Program-made: the position numbers and the translations under genes | Origin: Cellulosimicrobium marinum | Lineage (GTDB): Bacteria; Actinomycetota; Actinomycetes; Actinomycetales; Cellulomonadaceae | Reading direction: 5' to 3' | Length of the DNA stretch: 64,000 nt | NCBI RefSeq assembly: GCF_020551945.1 | Contig: NZ_JAJBZH010000002.1 | Coordinates: forward strand, 372,001 to 436,000 | In this document: piece by piece, positions 41,552 to 49,554 of the stretch | Layout: the number at the start of each line of letters is the position of its first letter | Position numbering within the stretch: the first letter of the stretch is position 1 | Notes under the pieces: model-generated | What the model saw: only the letters and a program-made list of their open reading frames with translations | What the model was told of the DNA's origin: nothing | The model's database searches: none

Positions 41552-41977
41552 GTGCCTAAGACGACGCGGGACGGGGACGCGAGGGAGTCGGAGATCCCGA
41601 GCACGCTGCAGCGCTCCGACGAGAAGGCGCAGCGGACGTTCGCCAAGGCGTACGACGCGGCGATGGAGCAGTACGGCTCGGCGGAGCGGGCGAGCCGGGT
41701 GGCGTTCGCGGCGCTCAAGCACACGCACGAGAAGATCGGCGACCACTGGGAGCCGAAGCAGGAGCCGGGGCCGTCGGACGAGCGGGCCGAGGAGGGCGGG
41801 CTCGACTCGACGGCGGAGACGGCGGGTGGGGTCGACGCGAACGCGACGAAGGAGCACCTCCTGGACGTCGCGCGTCGTCTGGACGTGGACGGGCGGTCGT
41901 CGATGACGAAGGACGAGCTCGTCGACGCGATCCAGCGGGCGAACGACCGTGCGACGCGGCACGCGCGCGGCGACTGA
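41552..41977 (+). CDS. ChaB-domain protein with C-terminal Rho-N-like helix
   Basis: A 141-residue protein from GTG 41552, which follows GGAGGAGCACG. Residues 10-70 are a ChaB domain (SEIPSTLQRSDEKAQRTFAK, then SRVAFAALKHTHEKIGDHWE). The name comes from the E. coli cation-transport regulator region, but the biochemical role is uncertain. After an acidic linker the last 45 residues (TKEHLLDVARRLDVDGRSSM, then TKDELVDAIQRANDRAT) are a Rho N-terminal/SAP-like helical motif that can bind nucleic acid. Actinobacterial homologues often have this pairing. Confidence 0.85.
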   Translation: MPKTTRDGDARESEIPSTLQRSDEKAQRTFAKAYDAAMEQYGSAERASRVAFAALKHTHEKIGDHWEPKQEPGPSDERAEEGGLDSTAETAGGVDANATKEHLLDVARRLDVDGRSSMTKDELVDAIQRANDRATRHARGD

Positions 41978-42023
41978 CCCCGCCGCACCGGCCGGCGTAT
42001 GCGCCACCTGATCGTCTCGCGGC

Positions 42024-42056
42024 GTTCATCCGTGCGACGGGTACGGGTCATTCCGC
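42024..42056 (+). promoter_or_regulatory. PHO-box-like site before a secreted phosphatase
   Basis: GTTCATCCGTG (42024-42034) and GGTCATTCCGC (42046-42056) are PhoP-type 11-bp units spaced exactly 22 bases apart, with a degenerate unit between. TACGGT (42062-42067) follows as a possible -10. PhoP would activate the phosphatase in low phosphate. Confidence 0.55.
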
Positions 42057-42162
42057 CTCCGTACGGTGACAGCGCTTCCCATCTGCTTCCTCCCCTGGGT
42101 CCGCGCGGCCACGGTGGTCCGATGCCCGTCGCCGTGCAGGCCCCTGACCTGCGAAGGAACCC

Positions 42163-44352
42163 ATGAACCTCCCTGCCTCCCGGCGGTCCGGCGTGCCCGC
42201 GCGCGCGACCGCCTCGACGCTGACCGCCGCGCTCGTCGGCAGCCTGCTCGTCGCGGCGTCGACCGCGACCGCGACCACCGCCACCGCGACCACCGCGACC
42301 GCGGCCGACCGGGCCGACGAGTCCCTGCTCAGCACGAGCGGCACCACCTGGCGCTACCTCGAGGACAACACCGACCCCGCCGGTGACGACCCGGACCCGC
42401 GCGTGTGGACGACCACCGCCTACGACGACTCCGCCTGGAAGACGGGCACGGGCGCGTTCGGCGCCAAGCGGGGCCAGCCCACCGGCATCGGCGCGGCGTT
42501 CCCCGTCACGACGCTGCTCACGCAGTACCTCCCCGGCACGACGACGGACGTGCCGACGTTCTTCTTCCGCACCGACGTGGACCTCACGGCGGCGCAGCTC
42601 GACGACGTCCCGGCGTTCGAGGGCGAGATCGTCTACGACGACGCCGCGATCGTCTACGTCAACGGCGAGGAGGTCGTGCGCCTCGGCGATGACGACCGCG
42701 AGATCACGCAGAACCTCCAGTACCACGGCAACAGCCGGACCGACCCGGTGACGGGCACCTTCGTGGTGCCCGCGGACGCGTTCCGCGCGGGGGAGAACAC
42801 GATCTCGGTCGCGCTCTACCAGGACGCGCCGACGAGCTCGGACATCTACCTCGACGTCCGCTCGCTCGTCCCGACGCACGGCGAGGTCCGTGACGTCGCG
42901 CTCAACGTCGGCGCGGACGAGACGCAGGCGAACGTCGCCTGGTTCTCGACCCTGCCCGGCGCCGGCGAGGTGCAGTGGGTCGGTCCCGACGCACGCACCG
43001 CCGAGGGCGAGATCGACTGGTCGGCCGCGGAGTCGGCGTCGGCCACGAGCGGGACGGCGGCCGACGGCGCGACCTACCACCACGCCACCCTCACGGACCT
43101 GGAGGAGCACACCGCGTACACGTACCGCGTGGGCGGGGCGGCGACGGGCTGGTCGGAGCCGGCGACGTTCGACACGGGCACGTTCGCGGACGAGTTCTCG
43201 TTCCTGTTCATCGGCGACGCGCAGATCGGCGCGAGCGGCAACGCGACGAACGACGCCGCGCGCTGGGCGGAGAACCTCGGCACGATGACGGCGCGCCACC
43301 CGGACGCGTCGCTCCTCCTCTCGGCGGGCGACCAGGTGGAGCACGCCGGCAGCGCCGAGCAGTACACGGGCTTCCTCGCGCCGCGGCAGATGCGCGAGCT
43401 GCGGTTCGCGACGCAGGACGGCAACCACGACACGGCGAGCGCGCTGTACGACCAGCACTTCGCCATGCCCAACCTGTCGGCCGAGCAGCGGCGCGACTAC
43501 TGGTACGGCTACAACGACATGCTCGTCGTCGGGATCGACTCGAACGACTGGAGCGAGGCCGACGTCGCCGGGCACGAGGCGTTCCTGCGCGACGTGATCG
43601 GCACGCACGGCGACGACTACTCGTGGGTGCTCGTGACGTTCCACCACTCGCTGTACAGCCAGGCGTTCCACTCGCGCGACCGCGACGTCGTCGCGCTGCG
43701 CGAGGCGCTGTCGCCCGTGTTCAGCGAGCTCGGCGTCGACCTGGTCCTCGCGGGCCACGACCACATCTACACGCGCAGCCACCTCATGGAGGGCACGACG
43801 CCGGTCGACCCGGCGGCCACGCCCGCCGTGGGCGACGTGCTCGTCCCCGAGGGCGACCAGGTGCTGTACGTGACGGGCAACTCCGCGAGCGGCTCGAAGT
43901 ACTACGGGTTCGACGGCGAGAAGCCGTGGACGGCGTGGTGGGAGCAGGAGCGCACGCCCAGCTACTCCGACGTCGACGTCACGCCCGAGGCGTTGACGAT
44001 CACGACGTACGAGACGGCGACCGAGCGCGTCATGGACCGGGTGACGCTCAGCCGCGCGCCGCAGGGCCCGGAGCTCACGCAGGTCACGGCGGAGAGCCGC
44101 TGCCTCGCGGGCAGGGCCTACGTCGCGGTGCGTGCGACGAACGGTGAGGACGTGCCCGTCGACGTGACCCTCGCGACGCCGTTCGGCACGCGGACGGTCG
44201 CGGACCTCGCCCCCGGCAAGGCGGCGTACCAGTCGTTCGCGACCCGTGCCACGTCGGTCGAGGCCGGCACGGTGACCGTCACGGGCGCGCTGCCCGACGG
44301 CGGCGCCTCCCGCACGGTCGACGTCCCCGTCGCGGCGCTCACCTGCGGCTGA
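42163..44352 (+). CDS. Secreted purple-acid-type metallophosphoesterase with shared C-terminal module
   Basis: A 729-residue exported phosphoesterase. ATG 42163 follows GCGAAGGAACCC. After the signal peptide (to about 46) comes a beta region (about 50-240), then an FN3-like purple-acid-phosphatase N domain (about 240-340, ADETQANVAWFSTLPGAGEV). The metallophosphoesterase core (about 340-635) shows FLFIGDAQIG, LLSAGDQVEHAG, ATQDGNHDTA, TFHHSLYSQ and LVLAGHDHIYTRS, all the bimetal ligands. The final 93 residues (ELTQVTAESRCLAGRAYVAV to AALTCG) are a module shared with the aminopeptidase at 54458 and, more distantly, with the asparaginase at 4177. It likely releases phosphate from organic esters outside the cell. 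Confidence 0.92.
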   Translation: MNLPASRRSGVPARATASTLTAALVGSLLVAASTATATTATATTATAADRADESLLSTSGTTWRYLEDNTDPAGDDPDPRVWTTTAYDDSAWKTGTGAFGAKRGQPTGIGAAFPVTTLLTQYLPGTTTDVPTFFFRTDVDLTAAQLDDVPAFEGEIVYDDAAIVYVNGEEVVRLGDDDREITQNLQYHGNSRTDPVTGTFVVPADAFRAGENTISVALYQDAPTSSDIYLDVRSLVPTHGEVRDVALNVGADETQANVAWFSTLPGAGEVQWVGPDARTAEGEIDWSAAESASATSGTAADGATYHHATLTDLEEHTAYTYRVGGAATGWSEPATFDTGTFADEFSFLFIGDAQIGASGNATNDAARWAENLGTMTARHPDASLLLSAGDQVEHAGSAEQYTGFLAPRQMRELRFATQDGNHDTASALYDQHFAMPNLSAEQRRDYWYGYNDMLVVGIDSNDWSEADVAGHEAFLRDVIGTHGDDYSWVLVTFHHSLYSQAFHSRDRDVVALREALSPVFSELGVDLVLAGHDHIYTRSHLMEGTTPVDPAATPAVGDVLVPEGDQVLYVTGNSASGSKYYGFDGEKPWTAWWEQERTPSYSDVDVTPEALTITTYETATERVMDRVTLSRAPQGPELTQVTAESRCLAGRAYVAVRATNGEDVPVDVTLATPFGTRTVADLAPGKAAYQSFATRATSVEAGTVTVTGALPDGGASRTVDVPVAALTCG

Positions 44353-44382
44353 CGGAGGACGACACAGGAGCGGGGCGTCCCG

Positions 44383-44430
44383 ACCTGTCAGCGCCGGGTC
44401 GACCTCCGGGTCGACGGGGTGCTGACAGGT
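44383..44430. terminator. Inverted repeat after the phosphatase gene
   Basis: ACCTGTCAGC (44383-44392) pairs with GCTGACAGGT (44421-44430), flanked by GGGGCG/CGCCCC and with GTCGACC/GGGTCGAC inside. A third GTGTCAGCG half follows at about 44446, adjoining the next gene's stop. Confidence 0.65.
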
Positions 44431-44448
44431 CCGGGGCGCCCCGACGTG

Positions 44449-44739
44449 TCAGCGCGGGGGGTACTCGCCGGAGCGGATCTTGCGCATGGCGAGGACGCGG
44501 ACCCAGATCGCGAAGACGCCGAGCGCGGTGCCGGTCACGACGCCGAACCAGCGGGCGGCGTTCTTGCCCTCACCCTCCCACGCACCCGTGAGGAGCCCGC
44601 CGAGGAGCAGGGCGGCGATGCCGAGGGACAGCGTGGCGATGACGGGCAGCCAGTACTTGACGAGGCGGATCGCGCCCTCGGGCGTGCGTCCCCCACGGCG
44701 CGGCGGGGGAGGCGGGGCCTGGCCGGGGTAGTGGCTCAT
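44449..44739 (-). CDS. Small two-helix membrane protein
   Basis: A 96-residue protein with a proline-rich N-terminus (YPGQAPPPPPRRGGRTPEGA) and two membrane helices (YWLPVIATLSLGIAALLLGG and WFGVVTGTALGVFAIWVRVL), ending in a basic tail. ATG at 44737-44739 overlaps the upstream stop by four bases (ATGA), so it is coupled to the preceding gene. It is the last gene of a three-gene set with a WXG-module protein first. The role is unknown; an immunity-type or secretion-accessory membrane protein fits the position. Confidence 0.75.
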   Translation of the reverse strand: MSHYPGQAPPPPPRRGGRTPEGAIRLVKYWLPVIATLSLGIAALLLGGLLTGAWEGEGKNAARWFGVVTGTALGVFAIWVRVLAMRKIRSGEYPPR

Positions 44740-45362
44740 CGCAGCGCGGTGCGCAGCGCGTCGAGCGCGGCGGCGGTGTCGGCGAGGGTCTCGTCCTGGA
44801 TGGTCAGCGCGCCGTCGGGCCCGGTGGGCTCGGTCGCGACCTTCCACGTCCCGGCGTCGTCGCGGTGCACGGCGGCCGCGACGGACCCGGTGCGGGTCGT
44901 GACCTTGACGCTCACGCTGACGGCCGCGTCGCCGGCGTCCTCGACGCCCTGGCGGGCGAGGTCGACGCCGCCGTCCACGAGGTCGGACCCCGGCCGGACG
45001 GGCAGGACGTCCCACGTGTCGAGGCCGCGCGGGCTCACGAGGAGGCCGTTGCCGCCGACCCCCACGAGGATCGCGGCGTCGGTGCGGTCGCGGCGGACGA
45101 TGCCGACCTCGACCCACCGGTCGGCGCCCGTGAGGACGCCGCTCACCCCGCCCGCGTTGCCGACGGGCGCGACCTGCCCGTCCGTGGCGACCGCGAGGCC
45201 GCGGACGAGCAGCGAGGAGAGCCCGGCGCGCCGCGCCTCGGGCGACGCCTGGATCTCGGTGAGTCGCAGGCTCGTCGCGGACTGCGTCGCGGCGTCACCC
45301 TTCTGGAAGGTGAGGAGGGCGGCGAGCTCGAACGACGTGAACGGCATCGCGGGGTTCGTCAC
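44736..45362 (-). CDS. Hypothetical protein, possibly EspG-like
   Basis: A 208-residue soluble protein between a WXG-module protein and a small membrane protein. The pattern SFELAALLTFQKGDAATQSA, then SSLLVRGLAVATDGQVAPVG, then RRDRTDAAILVGVGGNGLLV and an alanine-rich C-terminal helix (LADTAAALDALRTAL) recalls EspG-type ESX chaperones, but I cannot confirm it. GTG at 45360-45362 with GGAGACCC upstream; ATG 45347 (MPFTSFELAA) is an alternative. A chaperone for the upstream product is plausible from order and fold guess. Confidence 0.6.
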   Translation of the reverse strand: MTNPAMPFTSFELAALLTFQKGDAATQSATSLRLTEIQASPEARRAGLSSLLVRGLAVATDGQVAPVGNAGGVSGVLTGADRWVEVGIVRRDRTDAAILVGVGGNGLLVSPRGLDTWDVLPVRPGSDLVDGGVDLARQGVEDAGDAAVSVSVKVTTRTGSVAAAVHRDDAGTWKVATEPTGPDGALTIQDETLADTAAALDALRTALR

Positions 45363-45404
45363 AGGGGTCTCCGGCGGGTAGCGGGTGCTCGGTCAGGGCA
45401 GGGC

Positions 45405-46370
45405 TCAGCCGAACCCGAACAGTGTACGGACGGGCGAGGTGACGTCGTCGACGAAGTCGCCCGCGGCGTCGGCCACGGTCGACGCGCCCTCCGCGATGTT
45501 CGACCCGACGTCGCCGACGAACGACGTCGTGGCGTTCCACGCGTCGCTCGCCATGCCGCCGATCCACTCGGTCGTCTCCATGCCCTCGGGCGTGAGGAGG
45601 TTGAGTCCGCCCCACACGAGACCGGCGACGCCGATCCCGGCGGCGACGCCCCACCCGACCGGGTTGGACGCGAGCGCCGCGATCGCGACGGCCGTTCCGG
45701 CGCCGCCGATCGCGGTGCTGATGGCGCCGTCGGCGATGGACCAGCCGTCGCCGTCGATGATGCCGTTGATGCCCTCGGCGAGGCCGTCGGCGAGCGTGAT
45801 CGCGGAGAACAGGCCGCCCGCGGCGCTGAACGCCGTGCCGAGCTTGCCCGCGTTCGCGACGAAGCCGAACTCGTCGAGCGTGGAGAGGATGAAGTCGCCG
45901 GTGCCGGCGACGATGCCGCCCCACGTCGCGGCGTCGGACACCCAGCCGGGGAGCCCGAGCCACCACTCGTCCGCCTCGCCGCCCGCACCCGGACCGCCGG
46001 GCCCTCCGGGTCCACCGGGCCCTCCGGGACCCCCGGGTCCGCCGGGACCGTACGGCCCGCCCGGTCCGAACGGGCCACCGGGGCCGAACGGTCCGCCGGA
46101 GTCGGTGCTCGACTGCTCCTGCTGGTCCGCGTCGGCCTGGAGCGTCTGCGCGTGGCCCGCGAGCATGTCCGCCACCGAGGTGAGCTGCGGGGCGAGGACC
46201 GAGTCCCACGACCCGACGAACTCCGAGCGGTCCGGCCCGGACCACGGGCTCTGCGCCACGCGCGGGCCGACGGACGTCGCGACCGCGCGCAGCGTGTCGC
46301 TCGCGGTGTCCATCTGCTGCGCGAGGGCGCGCAGGGCCGCGACGTCGGCGCCCCACATGCCTGAGCTCAC
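45405..46370 (-). CDS. WXG-module protein with collagen-like linker
   Basis: A 321-residue protein. Residues 1-90 (MWGADVAALRALAQQMDTAS, then SPWSGPDRSEFVGSWDSVLA, then LQADADQQEQSSTD) form a WXG100-type helical hairpin. A linker of G-P-G-G and G-G-P repeats (about 93-132) resembles collagen. The C-terminal 185 residues are hydrophobic and glycine-rich (AFSAAGGLFSAITLADGLAE, then TAIGGAGTAVAIAALASNPV, then GWGVAAGIGVAGLVWGGLNL), a pore-forming or membrane-insertion look. GTG at 46368-46370. The same N-terminal module is fused to a calpain at 61341. Secretion by a type VII-like system and a membrane-active end are inferred. Confidence 0.72.
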   Translation of the reverse strand: MSSGMWGADVAALRALAQQMDTASDTLRAVATSVGPRVAQSPWSGPDRSEFVGSWDSVLAPQLTSVADMLAGHAQTLQADADQQEQSSTDSGGPFGPGGPFGPGGPYGPGGPGGPGGPGGPGGPGGPGAGGEADEWWLGLPGWVSDAATWGGIVAGTGDFILSTLDEFGFVANAGKLGTAFSAAGGLFSAITLADGLAEGINGIIDGDGWSIADGAISTAIGGAGTAVAIAALASNPVGWGVAAGIGVAGLVWGGLNLLTPEGMETTEWIGGMASDAWNATTSFVGDVGSNIAEGASTVADAAGDFVDDVTSPVRTLFGFG

Positions 46371-46516
46371 GCGTCCTCCTCGTCGGCGTCGGGCGCGGGA
46401 GGCCCGCGCGGGTCGTCGGTGCCCCGTGGCCCGGGCGCCACGAGGGACACTAGCCGACGACGCCCTCCCGGCCGATGGGGAGCACTCCCCACGGACAGGC
46501 GTGCCACGATGGCGGC

Positions 46517-47017
46517 ATGACGACGACGCCCGACGACCTCGCGTCCACCATCGCCACCGTGGAGGCGCAGGAGCGCGACCTCGTGCTCCCCGCGTTCACC
46601 CACGACGACGCGTGGCGGCTCGGCTGCCTCCTCGTCGAGCTCGCCGTCGAGCGCGAGCTGCCGGTGACGATCGACGTCCGCAAGGGCCCGCAGCAGGTGT
46701 TCCACGCGGCACGCGAGGGGACGACGCCCGACAACGACTCGTGGGTGGAGCGCAAGGTGCGGGTCGTGCAGCGGTTCGGGGCGTCGTCGTACCTCGTGGG
46801 GCTGCGCTCGAAGGCCCGGGGGACCACGTTCACGGAGCAGCACCAGCTCCCGTTGCAGGAGTACGCGGCCCACGGGGGCGCGTTCCCCGTGCGGGTCGAG
46901 GGCGTGGGCGTCGTCGGCGTGGTCACCGTGTCGGGCCTGGCGCAGGCCGACGACCACGCGCTCGTCGTCGAGGCGCTGCGCGCGTTCCTCGGGACGCCGG
47001 AGACGCTGCTCGCCTGA
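46517..47017 (+). CDS. UPF0303 / heme-degrading-domain (HbpS-like) protein
   Basis: A 166-residue soluble protein of the GlcG/HbpS-like fold, subfamily UPF0303. Typical stretches are LELAVERELPVTIDVRKGPQ (LVELAVERELPVTIDVRKGP here), FHAAREGTTPDNDSWVERKV and GGAFPVRVEGVGVVGVVTVS. Members bind small cofactors such as heme, but the subfamily is uncharacterised. ATG 46517 has a weak ribosome site (CGATGGCGGC). It is divergent from the WXG operon and converges closely on the coiled-coil gene (12 bases between). Confidence 0.85.
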   Translation: MTTTPDDLASTIATVEAQERDLVLPAFTHDDAWRLGCLLVELAVERELPVTIDVRKGPQQVFHAAREGTTPDNDSWVERKVRVVQRFGASSYLVGLRSKARGTTFTEQHQLPLQEYAAHGGAFPVRVEGVGVVGVVTVSGLAQADDHALVVEALRAFLGTPETLLA

Positions 47018-47029
47018 GGCAGGGCGCCG

Positions 47030-48001
47030 TCAGCCCGTGCGCCGGACCGCCCGCCGCGCCTTGCGGGCTGCGGCCGCGCGTTCCTCCGCGACGCCCAGCG
47101 CGTCGTCGGCCGCGTCCAGGACCGCCCGGGCGTCGGCGTGCGCCTCCCTGGCCTCCTCCAGCCGCGCGCGCGCCGCGTCGCGCTCGTCCGCGAGGCGCGC
47201 GAGCTCGTCCTCGATCCGTCCGAGGTCCTCCTCCGCACGCCCGACGGCGTCGCCCGCCTCGCGCGCACGGCCGTCCGCCTCATCGCGGGCCGCCTCCCGG
47301 CGGTCCACCTCCGCCGCGCTCTCCTCGACCTCGCGCTCGGCCGCCGCGAGCGGGTCGTCCGGGTCGGTCGCCGCCCCTGCGGCGGGCGCCTCCACCGCGG
47401 ACCTCGGCACGTCTGCGGCGTCGTCCGCCCCGGGGCCGGCCTTCTTCGCCCGCCGCACCGTCGCGGCGCTGCGCAGCTCGACGACGTCTGCGGGCTCGCC
47501 GTCCTCGTCGAGGATCCCGAACCCGACGTGCTGCAGCGCCCGCGCGAGACGCCCGGACCGCACGAGCGCGCCGGCGTCCGCGTCCATGACGGCCGCGGTG
47601 AGCGTCTCCGCGAGACGGTCGACGGCGCTCGCGGACACCGCGCGTCCCGCGACCTCGCCCGCGTCGCGCACCTCGCGGACGAGGGCCTCGGTGCGCTCGC
47701 GGCGCAGCCGGTCGAGCGCCGTGATGCGGCCGCGGTCGCGGTCGTCCGTCGCGTCACGCAGCTCGTCGCCGATCGTCACGAGCGCGGCCACCTCGTCGGG
47801 GTGCTCGCGCGCGACCTGGTTCACCACCCACGCGGCGACGGTCGGCTTCGGCAGGCGCGCGACACGCTCCGCACCGACCGTGTCGCCCGACGCCTTGACC
47901 CGCTTCGACGCGGCGTTGCGCGCAACGACGAACTGCTCCAGCGGCAGCGCGTACAGCTCGTCGAGGACGGTGTCGACGTCGACGGGTGCGTCCGGGCTCA
48001 T
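47030..48001 (-). CDS. Coiled-coil hypothetical protein
   Basis: A 323-residue soluble protein, known to me only as a conserved hypothetical of actinobacteria. The N-terminal 190 residues are a helical domain (LDELYALPLEQFVVARNAAS, then PKPTVAAWVVNQVAREHPDE). After a variable linker (195-225) the remainder is a long charged coiled coil (AEREVEESAAEVDRREAARD, then ERDAARARLEEAREAHADAR) ending in a basic ARKARRAVRRTG. ATG at 47999-48001. It may bind nucleic acid through the basic end. It lies downstream of the DEDDh exonuclease on the same strand, with 44 bases between. Confidence 0.75.
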   Translation of the reverse strand: MSPDAPVDVDTVLDELYALPLEQFVVARNAASKRVKASGDTVGAERVARLPKPTVAAWVVNQVAREHPDEVAALVTIGDELRDATDDRDRGRITALDRLRRERTEALVREVRDAGEVAGRAVSASAVDRLAETLTAAVMDADAGALVRSGRLARALQHVGFGILDEDGEPADVVELRSAATVRRAKKAGPGADDAADVPRSAVEAPAAGAATDPDDPLAAAEREVEESAAEVDRREAARDEADGRAREAGDAVGRAEEDLGRIEDELARLADERDAARARLEEAREAHADARAVLDAADDALGVAEERAAAARKARRAVRRTG

Positions 48002-48045
48002 GGGCCCAGCCTCCCCGTTCCCGGCCCGAGGCGCAGGGGCGGGCC

Positions 48046-49326
48046 TCACGCCGAGCGTGACACGCCCGTGAGCAGGCGCTCGAACGCGTCCTCGGTGACC
48101 ACCGGGATGCCGTACCGCCGGGCCGTGCGCGCCTTCGTCGAGAGCGTGTCGGGGTCCGCCGCGACCACGAGGCGCGTCCGCCGGGTGACGTGCGGCCACG
48201 GCGCGAGACCGGCGCCGCGCACCGCGTCCTCCCACGCCGCCCGGGTGCGGCGCATCGACCCGGTGAGGACCACCTCGTCGCCCCCCGCGAGCGTGAACCG
48301 GGACCGCTGCCCGACGGCGGGGCTCGCCTCGTCCACGAGCCGCGCCCCGAGCGCGGCGTGCGCCGCCGCGGCGACGTCGTCCGCGTCCAGGCCGAGCTGG
48401 CCGGCGGCCTCGTGCAGCACCGGGTGCGCGGCGAGCGCCTCGACGACGGCGGGTTCGTCGGGGCCGTCGTCGAGCAGGTCGCGGGCGAGCGCGGCGAGGT
48501 GGTCGCGGTGCAGCCGCTCGACGGCGTCCCGGTCGAGCCCCGAGCGTCGGGCGACGTCGAGGAGCGCCGCGCGCTCGGCGTGCGACACGTAGCCGTCGAG
48601 CAGCGCGAGGTCGAGCACGCGCAGGTACTCCGTGCCCGGTGCGGACGCGTCCGCGGTCGGGGTGGTGGGGCGGATGCCGGGCGGCGGGGTGTCGAGCGCG
48701 GCGAGCCAGTGCCCGTGCCGGCGGCTGGCGCCCCGCAGCACCGGCTCGACCGCGAGCGACGCCGGGAGGGTCCACCGCACGCCGTCGGCGGCCAGGCGGG
48801 CCGACGCCCAGCAGTCGTCGTCGCGCGCGACGTCGAGGAAGTGCCCGAGCAGCCCCGCCGTGGCGCGCGCGTCCCCGAGGGCCGAGTGGACGCCGTCGTG
48901 CACCACGCCGACGGCCGCGCAGCACGCGGCGAGGCCCCGCGACCCCGTGAGGTAGCGGCCCGCGAGCTGCTGCGTGCATAGGCACGCGACCGGGTCGATC
49001 GCGGCGACCACGCCGGCGCGGCCGAGCTCGGCGCGCAGGAAGCGGGTGTCGAACGCCGCGTTGTGCGCCACGAGCACGCGGCCCTCCAGGAGCCGGAGCA
49101 GGTCCGGGGCGACGTCGCGGAACGGCGGGGCCAGGGCCACGTCGGCGGCGGCGATGCCGTGCACGTGCTGGGGCCCGAGGTCCCGGCCGGGGTTGACGAG
49201 GGTGCACCACTCGTCCTCGACCGCACCCCGCTCGTCGACCAGGACGACCGCCGCCTCCGCGATGCGGTCGCCGAGGCGAGGGGACAACCCGGTGGTCTCG
49301 AGGTCGAGGACGGCGAATCCGGGCAC
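48046..49326 (-). CDS. DEDDh 3'-5' exonuclease with C-terminal BRCT domain
   Basis: A 426-residue DNA polymerase III epsilon-like exonuclease. The DEDDh motifs are FAVLDLETTGLSPRLGDR (Asp, Glu), VLVAHNAAFDTRFLRAEL (Asp) and GVHSALGDARATAGLLG (His, Asp). A helical middle (about 245-330) leads to a BRCT domain at the end (TLAGGDEVVLTGSMRRTRAA, then TRRTRLVVAADPDTLSTKAR, then KARTARRYGIPVVTEDAFER). This layout is common in actinobacteria and suggests DNA repair. GTG at 49324-49326; upstream codons in the frame are not used because they encode a proline/arginine run without a ribosome site. Confidence 0.88.
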   Translation of the reverse strand: MPGFAVLDLETTGLSPRLGDRIAEAAVVLVDERGAVEDEWCTLVNPGRDLGPQHVHGIAAADVALAPPFRDVAPDLLRLLEGRVLVAHNAAFDTRFLRAELGRAGVVAAIDPVACLCTQQLAGRYLTGSRGLAACCAAVGVVHDGVHSALGDARATAGLLGHFLDVARDDDCWASARLAADGVRWTLPASLAVEPVLRGASRRHGHWLAALDTPPPGIRPTTPTADASAPGTEYLRVLDLALLDGYVSHAERAALLDVARRSGLDRDAVERLHRDHLAALARDLLDDGPDEPAVVEALAAHPVLHEAAGQLGLDADDVAAAAHAALGARLVDEASPAVGQRSRFTLAGGDEVVLTGSMRRTRAAWEDAVRGAGLAPWPHVTRRTRLVVAADPDTLSTKARTARRYGIPVVTEDAFERLLTGVSRSA

Positions 49327-49404
49327 GCGCCCAGTCTGCCCGATCTGCCCCGGTCCACGAGGGAACGCCCACCGGACATGGCGTCCCGGTGAAGTCCGCG
49401 ACCG

Positions 49405-49437
49405 GCGCGATGACCGGGCGGGTGCGATCCGGTGAAC
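49405..49437 (-). promoter_or_regulatory. Possible PHO box near the ugp operon
   Basis: On the minus strand GTTCACCGGAT (49427-49437) and GGTCATCGCGC (49405-49415) are PhoP-type units spaced 22 bases, the same arrangement as at 42024. It lies 118 bases before ugpA but in the opposite orientation, so which gene it serves is uncertain. Confidence 0.35.
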
Positions 49438-49463
49438 GCTTCCGGAACCCTGGATCAGGCCGT

Positions 49464-49504
49464 GGACAAACAGGGACAAAGCGGTCGGCGCCGCTCCCTA
49501 CGAT
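49464..49504 (+). promoter_or_regulatory. Direct repeat and -10 before ugpA
   Basis: GGACAAA occurs twice (49464-49470 and 49474-49480), ten bases apart, on one face of the helix. TACGAT (49499-49504) is a possible -10. The repeat may be an activator or repressor site for the ugp operon. Confidence 0.4.
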
Positions 49505-49554
49505 GACCGAGGCCGCGAGGCCGACGACCCATCCCCGTTCGAGCGGACAACGCT

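Noticed and set aside
45968-46093. DNA repeat rich in GGTCC/ACC
   Set aside because: It is the coding sequence of the collagen-like G-P-G linker in the WXG-module protein and is not an independent element.
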